Assembly: GCA_905214465.1 (NCBI GenBank)
Contig: CAJMMD010000003.1
Span: forward strand, 1 to 64,000
Length of the DNA: 64,000 bases
Reading direction: 5' to 3'
Source: an uncultured bacterium
GTDB lineage: Bacteria; Actinomycetota; Coriobacteriia; Coriobacteriales; Coriobacteriaceae
Notes under the pieces: generated by a model
Seen by the model: the letters and a program-made list of their open reading frames with translations, nothing else
What the model was told of the DNA's origin: nothing
The model's database searches: none
Shown: positions 1 through 8,400 of the stretch, piece by piece
Layout: every line of letters starts with the position of its first letter
Position numbering within the stretch: the first letter of the stretch is position 1
Made by a program: the position numbers and the translations under genes

Positions 1-136
1 AGGCCCTCGCGGCCTAGTCGCTATTTAGGGCGTCCAAGATTTGGGACGCAGTTCAACAACGGGACGGGCCTTTTCTGTTTTCGAATGTCAGGAGTGACAA
101 GCGCAGCTGTTAAAACTGACAGTCAGCGCACGAACG
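1..136. other. Left-edge non-coding stretch
   Basis: No gene is supported here. The first 15 bases form a small hairpin (aggcc/ggcct), which could be the tail of a terminator of a gene lying to the left. A T-rich tract at about 77-90 lies downstream of the minus-strand DegV gene only in the wrong orientation, so no convincing terminator for DegV is seen. Confidence 0.3.
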
Positions 137-1027
137 CTAATCCACGCGCTTGTCGCCCATAAAGAAGAGCGCCACCGTACCAGGTCCGGTGTGCGAACCG
201 ATCAGAGTACCGATGTTATTGATCTCGATCTTGCCTTTAAGCTGCGGAACCTGTTCCTCAATCAGCGCCGCAACTGCCCCCGCATCCTCGCGGCACGCCG
301 AGTGCGACATGATGCACTTACCCGAATATTCCGCACCGTCCTGCACGTGTGCCATCATGGTCTTAGCCATCTCGGAAATCGCGCGCTTCTTAGTGCGAAT
401 CTTCTCACGTGGCGACAGCCCACCTTCGCAATCGACCGTCATAAGTGGGCAAATCTTAAGCGCCGTGCCGATGATCGCGCTTGCGGCCGAAATGCGACCG
501 CCTCGTAGGTAGCTCGACAGATCGGTCGAGAAGAACCAGTGGTGAAGGTTGAGTTTATGCTCCTCAATCCAAGCGGCCGTCTCGTCGAGCGAAGCGCCGC
601 CATCGCGAACGTCGGCGGCACATTCCGCCAGCAGGCCAAAGCCCGAAGACGCCGCCAACGAATCGATGACGCGCACCTTGCCGCCCTGAGGATAGCGATC
701 CGCGAGCATCTGTGCCGCAACGCAGGCCGATCCATACGTGCCCGAAATACCCGACGACAACGTCAGGTGCAGCACGTCTTTACCCTCGGCAACAAACGGC
801 TCCCAAAACTCCTCGTACTCACCCACGCTCACCTGAGACGTCTTGGGCATGGCGCCCGCGGCAATCTGGGCAAAAAACTCGTCCGGCGTAATCGACTGAT
901 ACAGATCGTCCGTATAGACAACATCGTCGATCTCGTAATGAAAACACACGACAGGGATATTGCGCGACGCAAAGAACTCACGGGTTCGATCGGCGGCGGA
1001 TTCACAGGTCAGGACAAAATCACTCAT
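137..1027 (-). CDS. DegV family fatty-acid-binding protein
   Basis: This 296-residue protein has the usual length and layout of DegV proteins, which bind a fatty acid in a cleft between two alpha/beta domains and, in Firmicutes, feed FakA-type fatty acid kinases. The sequence shows the early Ser/Thr-rich strand (VLTCESAADRT), the TSQVSVGEY segment after the first domain, the LSSGISGTYGSA helix start that contacts the lipid carboxylate, and the RGGRIS motif near residue 172. The start is fixed by an AAGGAG six bases before the ATG. No fakA-like kinase is adjacent, so the partner must lie elsewhere. It is a single-gene unit transcribed away from fbp. Confidence 0.9.
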   Translation of the reverse strand: MSDFVLTCESAADRTREFFASRNIPVVCFHYEIDDVVYTDDLYQSITPDEFFAQIAAGAMPKTSQVSVGEYEEFWEPFVAEGKDVLHLTLSSGISGTYGSACVAAQMLADRYPQGGKVRVIDSLAASSGFGLLAECAADVRDGGASLDETAAWIEEHKLNLHHWFFSTDLSSYLRGGRISAASAIIGTALKICPLMTVDCEGGLSPREKIRTKKRAISEMAKTMMAHVQDGAEYSGKCIMSHSACREDAGAVAALIEEQVPQLKGKIEINNIGTLIGSHTGPGTVALFFMGDKRVD

Positions 1028-1044
1028 ATGAGGCTCCTTAAGTA

Positions 1045-1070
1045 TTGCTGTGCAAATTATCGCACAGCAA
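1045..1070. promoter_or_regulatory. Hairpin/operator in the degV leader
   Basis: The perfect inverted repeat ttgctgtgc / gcacagcaa, with an 8-base centre, lies about 20 bases upstream of the DegV start codon. Its centre carries a GATAAT-like -10 box on the minus strand, so it could be an operator overlapping the promoter rather than an RNA hairpin. The role is inferred only. Confidence 0.4.
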
Positions 1071-1081
1071 GCCTAAATACG

Positions 1082-1121
1082 ATACAAATGTCCACTATTT
1101 ACCAATGCGAACCATTTGTAT
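1082..1121. promoter_or_regulatory. Inverted repeat between divergent degV and fbp
   Basis: The half-sites atacaaatg and catttgtat face each other across 22 bases in the 320-base degV-fbp gap. Spacing of about three helical turns centre to centre would suit a dimeric or tetrameric repressor. No regulator is encoded nearby. The rest of the gap (1122-1347) shows only the fbp ribosome-binding site and a TTGACG hexamer at about 1303 without a good matching -10. Confidence 0.35.
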
Positions 1122-1347
1122 TGATTATCTTTATCATGAACATCCTCATCCCCGCCATGGGCCAACGTGGGCAAAATCACCCGCTTCGTCTCCACTCAAC
1201 CGCCATATCTACCTCAACTAAATCGATTTACCAAACCGTTCAGCCGACAATTCAGCCGCCGGCGCAAAATCGAAACAAAGCCGGCGCATACTGGTAAACG
1301 CTTGACGCTGTTTTATCAGTTTTACCATCCATATCGGAAGGTGTTTC

Positions 1348-3264
1348 ATGGTCGCATTCGATCGCAATCCGCAAGACTTTAAATATCTGCGTCTGTTGTC
1401 GAGACAATTTCCCACCGAGCAATCCGCGTTTACCGAAATTATCAATCTCTCGGCCATTCTCAACCTGCCCAAAGGCACCGAGCATTTTATGAGCGACGTG
1501 CATGGCGAGTACGAAGCCTTTATGCACATCCTCAACAACTGTTCGGGCGTCGTGCGCGAACATGTCGACGAGATTTTTGGCGACACGCTCACGTTTGACG
1601 AAAAGGGCGAGCTGTGCACGCTCATCTACTACCCGCGCGAGAAGATCGAGCTGGTCCGCAGCAAGCGCGAGGACTCGCCCACCTGGTACAAGACCATGCT
1701 CGACCAACTCATTGTGGTTGCCCGCTCGCTTTCGAGCCGCTATACGCGCTCCAAGGTGCGTAAGGCCATCCCGCGCGATTACGCCTACATCATCGACGAG
1801 TTGCTGCACACGCATCCGGACGAGAACAACTATCGCGTGCGCTATCACGAGCGCATCGTGGAGTCCATTCTGGAGACCGCCAGCGCCGACGACTTTATCG
1901 AGTCGCTTGCCTCGCTCATCAAGCGCCTGGCCGTCGACCACCTGCACCTGGTGGGCGACATCTTCGACCGCGGCGGCGGCGCGGCCAAGATTATGGACCG
2001 CCTGCTCACCTACCATTCGCTCGACATCCAGTGGGGCAATCACGACCTGCTGTGGATGGGCGCCGCTGCCGGCGAGCCCGCCTGCATCGCCACGGTGCTG
2101 CGCAACAACCTGCGCTACGACAACTACGAGATTCTCGAAAACGACTATGGCATCTCGCTGCGCGAGCTTGTCGCCTTCGCCGACGCCACCTATATCGCCG
2201 GCGAGCCCATCAGCCCGCTGATCAAAGCCATCAACGTCCTGCTCTTTAAGCTCGAGGGCCAGATTATCCAGCGTCACCCGGAGTTCGACATGGCCGACCG
2301 CCTGCTGCTCGACAAGGTCGATCACGACGCCGGCACGGTCACGCTTGCCGACGGCAGCGTGTGGCCACTCACGACCAACGACTTCCCCACCGTCGATCCT
2401 GCGGACCCCTACACGCTCACACCCGAGGAGCAGCACATCATCGACAAGCTCGTGTCCGAGTTTGTCACCGCCGATCACCTACATCGCCACATCGATTTCC
2501 TCTATACCCACGGCTCCATGTATAAGGTCGCCAACGACAATCTGCTCTTCCACGGCTGCGTGCCGCTCAACGAAGACGGCACCTTTAGCAGCATGAACTG
2601 CCTGGGTACCTGGCACGCCGGTCGCGATTATTTTGATTTTTGCGACCATATCGCCCGCCGCGCCTGGCGCGTCGGCGACCGCGATGCCCTCGACTGGATG
2701 TGGTACCTGTGGATCGGCTTTAACTCACCCGCCAGCGGACGCCTGGTGCGTACCTTTGAGCGCGCCTATATCGCCGATAAGAGCACCTGGGTCGAGCCGA
2801 TGGACCCGTACTTTACGCTAACCAAGTCGCCCTCGGTCTGCGACGACATCATGCGCGAGTTCGGCGTTGCCCCCATGGCATGTTCGCCGACCGGTCACAT
2901 CATCAATGGCCATACGCCCGTCAAGACTACCAAGGGCGAGCAGCCCATCCGCGCCAACGGCAAGCTGCTGGTCATCGATGGCGGTTTCTGCCGCGCCTAC
3001 CACCCCAAGACGGGCATCGCCGGCTACACGCTCATCTCGAGCTCGCGCGGATGCCGCCTCAAGTCGCACCAGGCCTTTACCACCGTTGCCGAGGCGCTCA
3101 CCCGCAATATCGATATCGAGAGCGAGACCAACCGCTTTGACGAGGCCGACCGCCGCCGCATGGTAAGCGACACCGATACGGGTGCCAAGATCCGCAGCCA
3201 GATCCAGGACCTACGCCAACTGCTCGATGCATATAGAAACGGTGCTATCGAGGAGCGCGCCTAG
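1348..3264 (+). CDS. fbp: Fructose-1,6-bisphosphatase class III
   Basis: The 638-residue length and sequence match class III FBPase (YydE/Fbp of Firmicutes), a gluconeogenic enzyme that removes the 1-phosphate of fructose-1,6-bisphosphate. It has a calcineurin-like metallophosphoesterase core with the metal motifs GDIFDRGGGAAK near residue 202 and GNHDLLWMG near residue 231, and a distal GHTPVK histidine motif near residue 524. The N-terminus (FKYLRLLSRQFPT) is typical of the family. A GGAAGG sits seven bases before the ATG. It is followed after 78 bases by a GtrA-like gene, possibly cotranscribed but functionally unrelated. Confidence 0.95.
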   Translation: MVAFDRNPQDFKYLRLLSRQFPTEQSAFTEIINLSAILNLPKGTEHFMSDVHGEYEAFMHILNNCSGVVREHVDEIFGDTLTFDEKGELCTLIYYPREKIELVRSKREDSPTWYKTMLDQLIVVARSLSSRYTRSKVRKAIPRDYAYIIDELLHTHPDENNYRVRYHERIVESILETASADDFIESLASLIKRLAVDHLHLVGDIFDRGGGAAKIMDRLLTYHSLDIQWGNHDLLWMGAAAGEPACIATVLRNNLRYDNYEILENDYGISLRELVAFADATYIAGEPISPLIKAINVLLFKLEGQIIQRHPEFDMADRLLLDKVDHDAGTVTLADGSVWPLTTNDFPTVDPADPYTLTPEEQHIIDKLVSEFVTADHLHRHIDFLYTHGSMYKVANDNLLFHGCVPLNEDGTFSSMNCLGTWHAGRDYFDFCDHIARRAWRVGDRDALDWMWYLWIGFNSPASGRLVRTFERAYIADKSTWVEPMDPYFTLTKSPSVCDDIMREFGVAPMACSPTGHIINGHTPVKTTKGEQPIRANGKLLVIDGGFCRAYHPKTGIAGYTLISSSRGCRLKSHQAFTTVAEALTRNIDIESETNRFDEADRRRMVSDTDTGAKIRSQIQDLRQLLDAYRNGAIEERA

Positions 3265-3342
3265 CTCCACCCGTGGGGATTGGCTAAACTTGCTGAGTTC
3301 ATCATCCCCGCGGCGCCCCGGCGCAATCCTAAGGCAGGTACC

Positions 3343-3738
3343 ATGCAAAAGCTCCTTGCGCAGATCATGAAGTTTGGCGTCGTCGGCGTCGTCGCCACGG
3401 TCATCGACTTTGGCATCATGAATCTGCTCCACTACGGTCTGGGCCTTAACATCCTGATCGCCAACACCAGCGGCTTTATCGTCTCGCTCATCTTTAACTA
3501 CGTCGCGAGCATGAAGTACGTGTTTGCACACAAGGAGGGCATGAGTCGCCGCCGCGAGTTCATTATCTTTGTCGTGCTGTCCGTGATCGGCTTGGCGCTC
3601 AACGACGGTATCGTGCTGGCGCTCAACGCCGGTCTGGGGCTCGAGGCCAATATCGCCAAGATTTGCGCCACCGCACTGGTCATGGTCTACAACTTTGTGA
3701 CCCGAAAGATCTTCCTGGAGGGCGAGGAGACCAAATAG
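3343..3738 (+). CDS. GtrA family membrane protein (copy 1)
   Basis: This 131-residue protein has about four hydrophobic segments and the GtrA-like pattern FGVVGVVATVIDFGIMNLL at its start, then a VNY-like asparagine in the second helix and an aromatic-Asn plus basic end (VYNFVTRKIFLEG). GtrA proteins are thought to move lipid-linked sugars across the membrane for cell-wall or O-antigen glycosylation. The family assignment is good, the substrate unknown. I take the ATG at 3343, preceded by AAGGCAGG, rather than an in-frame upstream start, because homology to the family begins there. Confidence 0.8.
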   Translation: MQKLLAQIMKFGVVGVVATVIDFGIMNLLHYGLGLNILIANTSGFIVSLIFNYVASMKYVFAHKEGMSRRREFIIFVVLSVIGLALNDGIVLALNAGLGLEANIAKICATALVMVYNFVTRKIFLEGEETK

Positions 3739-3820
3739 CTCGGCCTCCTCGTTGCACTACGGGGCCCACGGACGACGTGCGTCGAGCGCTGCGTTGTTCG
3801 TGGGCCTTGCTCGTTTACGG

Positions 3821-3862
3821 GCAAATTTGGCACGTTTGCGGATTGTCTCTTGCAAATTTGGC
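3821..3862. repeat. Direct repeat upstream of second GtrA gene
   Basis: The 11-mer gcaaatttggc occurs at 3821-3831 and again at 3852-3862, a 31-base period (three helical turns), in the 219-base gap between the two GtrA genes. It may be a pair of regulator sites. Confidence 0.35.
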
Positions 3863-3957
3863 GAGTTCGTATAGTTCTTGGCAAAGACCTTACGTTTCCC
3901 ATGTAAAAGCTCTAAAGTATCCTCTGCTCGATTCGTCAACGCATTGGATGTGATTAC

Positions 3958-4365
3958 GTGCGCAAGGCACTGGCACAACCTCATACTAAGCAATTCCTCA
4001 AGTTCGCTGTCGTGGGCCTTATCTCCTTTGGCATCGACTGGGGCATGCTGATTGCGCTCGTCGAGCTGTTCCATCTCGACTTTTTGATGAGCACCACAGT
4101 CTCGTTTACCACCTCCGTCGTGGTTAACTACTGGCTCAGCATGAAGTACGTGTTCGACCATCGCGAGGGCATGAGCCGCAAGCGCGAGTTTACGATCTTC
4201 ACCATCCTGTCGGTAATTGGTCTGGGTCTCAACGACCTGTACATGTTTGTGGGCGTCACGTTTTTGAGCATCGGCTACCAGGCCATGAAGGCAATCGCAA
4301 CGTTCTTGGTCACCTGGTACAACTACTTTAGCCGTCGCTTATTCCTCGAGGGCGCGCAGTCGTAG
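3958..4365 (+). CDS. GtrA family membrane protein (copy 2)
   Basis: This 135-residue paralogue of the preceding gene has the same four-helix plan: a KFAVVGLISFGIDWGML opening, a VVNYWLSMKYVF second segment nearly identical to NYVASMKYVF in copy 1, the shared EGMSR(K/R)REF loop, and a YNYFSRRLFLEG end. It is expected to be a GtrA-type flippase for a lipid-linked sugar. The predicted start is GTG, with only a weak GGATG upstream, so expression may be modest. It ends at a strong terminator. The pair looks like a local duplication. Confidence 0.8.
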   Translation: MRKALAQPHTKQFLKFAVVGLISFGIDWGMLIALVELFHLDFLMSTTVSFTTSVVVNYWLSMKYVFDHREGMSRKREFTIFTILSVIGLGLNDLYMFVGVTFLSIGYQAMKAIATFLVTWYNYFSRRLFLEGAQS

Positions 4366-4390
4366 ACGGCCCAACATAATCTCGCTTCGC

Positions 4391-4427
4391 AGCCGGTTGG
4401 AATTCACGTTCCAACCGGCTTTTTGTT
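4391..4427 (+). terminator. Rho-independent terminator after GtrA copy 2
   Basis: A 12-bp stem (agccggttggaa / ttccaaccggct) with a 6-base loop is followed by tttttgttt. Confidence 0.9.
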
Positions 4428-4483
4428 TACAGAGTCTGCCGAAGAAGGCGCACAAGGTGAGAAACGGCGTCCCATTCGCATAA

Positions 4484-4521
4484 AAACGGGCGGCTCGGAT
4501 GTTGGTCCGAACCGCCCGTTT
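4484..4521 (-). terminator. Terminator of the DUF4430 operon
   Basis: Read on the minus strand, a stem of about 12 bp (cgggcggttcgga with tccgagccgcccg) is followed by a run of T. It lies just past the stop of the minus-strand DUF4430 gene and faces the preceding terminator, as expected between converging genes. Confidence 0.85.
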
Positions 4522-4541
4522 GGCGCGCTATGTCGAGGCCT

Positions 4542-5447
4542 CTAGCCCGTTACGTAATACCAAACGACGTTGGCACCATTGGGGAGAACGTAGCTACTGC
4601 AGGCCGTCATGGGCGTTTCGCCGTTAACGGAGTACATCCAGCCACTCTTGTCGCCGTGCTCCATCTCGGCCAGGCCGCCGATAGCGGCGACATACGTGCC
4701 GTACGACGTGCCGCGCGCATTCACGGAAAGCCCTAGGGCGCACAGGGCATCGTAGACCGTAGCGCCCTTGTTAAAGGTAAAGGTGCCACTAGAAGACACA
4801 GGATTGCCCACAGCGCTCGATGTGACCGAGACCGTTACCGTGACGTAGCCAGGCTGCTGCGAGCCGTCCTGATTGCCCGCAGAGGCGCCGCCACTGTTGG
4901 ATGCAGACCCACCGCCGGACGCCGAGCCGCTGCCCGAAGAAGAGCTCGATCCACCGGCGGATTCGGAGCCCTGTCCGGCAGACGTGTTGCTGGACTTCTT
5001 GCCGCCTTTGCCTTCGGACTTCTTCTCCTTCGAGTCCTTGTCCGACTTCTTGTCCGAAGACTCGGAATCGTCCTTGGAGTCGGATTTGGTCGAATCCTTG
5101 GACCCAGAGCTCGCACCATCCGAAGATTTTGAGCCCTTGGCTCCAGTCTTACCCGAAGCGGTAGCCGAGCCGGAAACCGACGCCTCCTTGGCAACGACAC
5201 TCTCTCCCGTCACGGTCTCGACAATCCAATCGATGGACCAGGCACCGCTGACGGAAGGGCGAACAAAGCCCAGCGAGACGACAATCAGCGCAATGCAGAC
5301 GGCCGTCAGAGCGCCAAGCAGCGTCTTGCGCCGAAGGGCGGACGCCGCCGAAGCGGCGCCCTTTTGCACAGTGTCGTCGAGCTGGATGAACGACGAGTCG
5401 GGCTGCTTGGACTCAGCGTCCTGAGGCTTATTGGACACGACCCTCAC
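4542..5447 (-). CDS. Membrane-anchored DUF4430 protein
   Basis: The protein is about 300 residues: a short cytoplasmic N-terminus, one membrane segment (LLGALTAVCIALIVVSLGF, about 45-63), a long Ser/Lys/Asp/Gly low-complexity linker (about 90-200), and a C-terminal DUF4430 domain with the VYDALCALGL and GDKSGWMYSVNG signatures. DUF4430 resembles the C-terminal domain of transcobalamin and intrinsic factor, so a corrinoid-binding role is plausible but unproven. It follows the giant surface gene with no gap. The true start may be the second GTG (5438), which has AGGTGAGG just upstream; the first GTG has none. It is probably cotranscribed from the riboswitch-controlled promoter. Confidence 0.75.
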   Translation of the reverse strand: MRVVSNKPQDAESKQPDSSFIQLDDTVQKGAASAASALRRKTLLGALTAVCIALIVVSLGFVRPSVSGAWSIDWIVETVTGESVVAKEASVSGSATASGKTGAKGSKSSDGASSGSKDSTKSDSKDDSESSDKKSDKDSKEKKSEGKGGKKSSNTSAGQGSESAGGSSSSSGSGSASGGGSASNSGGASAGNQDGSQQPGYVTVTVSVTSSAVGNPVSSSGTFTFNKGATVYDALCALGLSVNARGTSYGTYVAAIGGLAEMEHGDKSGWMYSVNGETPMTACSSYVLPNGANVVWYYVTG

Positions 5448-8400
5448 CTACCGACGCTTGGTGAATACGAACACACCGATGACGGCGAGACCGATCACGC
5501 CAGCCGCAACGCCGACGATGGCAAGCGGATTGAAGCCAGACTGCTGCGCGGGAGCCTCAGCGGACTTCTTAGCGGTAGTCGCGGCGGCCGCGCCCGTATC
5601 GGACTTGGAGCCGGACTTGCTGGACTTCTTATCAGACTTCTTGCTGTCCTTCTTGTCGGACTTGTCGGAATCCTTCTTGGAATCCTTGCCGTCCTTGGTC
5701 TCGGTCGTGGAGACCGGCTTCTGACCCGGAGCAACAGCGCCGCCGCTCTGCTGGCCGTTCGTACCATTGCCGGAACCGGCGCCGGCACCGGCATTACCCG
5801 AGCCGCCGTTGGAGCCAGAGCCGCCGCTACCACCAGGGTTAACAGCATTCTTGACCCACTTGGCATACAGCGTCATATCAGCCGTCACCGCAACGCTAAA
5901 GTCATACGCCTCCGTACAAGCCTCGTCGGTATACCAACCAGCAAAGGTGTAGCCCTCGCGCGTCGGATCGGTCGGCTTGCTGACAGTCGAGCCCGAAGCG
6001 GGGGTCTGACCATTGACCGACGAGCCGCCCTGAGCATCAAACTTGACGCGATGTGCCTGAGATTTCACACAGAAGAGATGGCCCGAATCGTTGGTGTAAT
6101 ACAGATTGCCAAACTGATCGCAGACAACCGAAGCCATGCAATAGTTGGCATATCCAGAACCGGGAACGAACACCTCGGTTGCCTCGGCATCGCCCAGCTT
6201 GTACATGTACACGCCACCGCCGGTAGTGTAGTTAGGCCAATTGCCCTTGGCGCCGTTCAAGGTGAAATATACGTACGTCTCGCCATCACGTGTTGAGACG
6301 AGCGGCGTGCCCTTGGACTCAAAGCCAAGCTCTTCGTCATCGGCCTTCGTAATCTGCTTCACACTCATATCGGAGAGGTCAATGATCGAAAGCAGGCCCT
6401 TAGCCGTAGCCTTGGCCTTGGCCTTGGCCTTAGCCTTCCAATTGTTCACGGTTGTCCCGCCAATAAAAGCATACTTACCACTGAAAACGGGCGTCGAAGT
6501 CGAATAAGCGGCAAACTGAACTTTCGCGGCCTCAGTAATGGAACCATCGGAACCAATGGTCAGCTTGTGCAACGTACCATCGTCGCGCGTAACAGCATAT
6601 ATATAGCCGTCATGAACGGTAAGCGCCGAACGGATGTTGCCACCAGACAGCTTAATCGAACCAACAAGCTTTGACAGATCGGCAGAATATACGCGCACCT
6701 GGCCATAGTCGCCGCCAACGACATAGTAGCCATTTACCATCAGGCCGCCAGACCAGTAGTAACCTCCGTCAGCGACGGAGGCGCTACCGGCGATGGCGCC
6801 CGTGTGAATATTGACGCGCCTGACCGTACCGTTTTGCACGTCATTGCCATTGCCAGACCAATAATCAAGGGTGTTGATATAGACGTAGTCGCCGTCAACG
6901 GTCAACGAAGACAGGTTCTGCTTCGTAAACGCATCGGAATACCAAAGCGTCTCAAACGTTTTCGCCGAAACAGCCTGCAGATAGCCGCCGGAAAGCGGAA
7001 TCACGATGATGCCCTGCGCAATAACGGGACGGCAGGTGCTATCCATGGAAGAGCCAAGCTCAAGGGACCGCACGACGGAGCCCGTCTCGGGGTCAACCTC
7101 GTTGAGGACCGCATTCCACGTCTTTCCACCCCATACCGAAGCGCCCGTGACTAGGTACACCTTTCCGTTCGCGACAATGGGGTCAGACGCAGAGGCGCTT
7201 GCGCCTGCCTTCTGCTGCTCTTCGGTCAGAAGGTTAAGTGCCCATGAGGGCGTATCGGTCTTTGTCGTAGGCGTCAGGGCATCCGTTGCGGATCCCGAGC
7301 CACCGTTCGCAAAGCCATTCCATGCCGTATCGACATCGGGATGCTCCGTTCCGGGATTGGTAGCAGGAGCCGTCGAGGGCTTTTGCGTGCCGTCACCCTT
7401 AACATAACGGAACTCGACGCAATCGCCGTTCTTGAGGTAGTAGCTCGGAGCACCGACGCTCGCGTAGCCGTTGTTCACAAAGAACGACCAGTAGCTGTAC
7501 GGCGCGGCGCTCGTTGTGCTCAGCACGCGGCCATCGGGCATCGTCGCACTCGTAAGACCCCATGCATTTGCTTCGAGGTTCGTACAACCGGCAGCCGTCA
7601 TAAGCTGCTCGAGCACCGACTCGGCCGTCGTGTCTTCGTCGGCAGGAAGCGTGAGCTCGGTCAAGGGCGCCACCGATTGCTCGGTATAATTGCCGTCAGC
7701 ATCACTTGCGGAAACGCCCGTGACCTTGGCCGTCACCGTAATGGTCTTGCCCTCGTTCGGGTTGTCGAGCCCCGTCGTTCCCTTGACGTTTACCGTCGCA
7801 GAAACATCCAAGCCGGCAAGCACCGCGTAGTCCGAATTGTCGGGATAGCGCTCGGCATAACGGGCAAAACGCTCACTCTTCAGACGGCCGCTAATTGTGA
7901 CTTTCGTGTTGTATTCGGGCTGAGTGAAGATAAGGTTCTCATGCGCGATAACCCTCGGTTTGCTCGACTTGAGCAAACGATAGGTGTTCTCCGTGCCGCC
8001 GGGGAGCTCACTGAACACGAAGCCGTAGTGGCCTGCAGCCTCTTCGGAGGAATAGCACCAGTTAACTGCATATCCCTGACCGTACACCTTCAACGGCGCA
8101 TGCAAGTTCCCCGTTACATTGGACGCATCCTGCCCGTCAAGAATACCCTGAGAGAATGTTGACTTTGCAAGGCTCAGGTGGAACAGCTCGGCATCGAGCT
8201 CGTTCTGGTCCTGCGGGGCAATCGCAAAATCGAGGGTCTTACTAGCCGTGACCTCGGCGTTAGACTTATCGGTCACCGTGAGGGTGATCTTGGTCTTCGC
8301 TGCCTCGGCGCCAGGCAGCGGCTGGTAGACCGTGCCTTTGTAACCGTTGAACGTGATGCCGTCGGTGCTGGCGGAGTACTCGACCTTGTAGTACTTGCCG

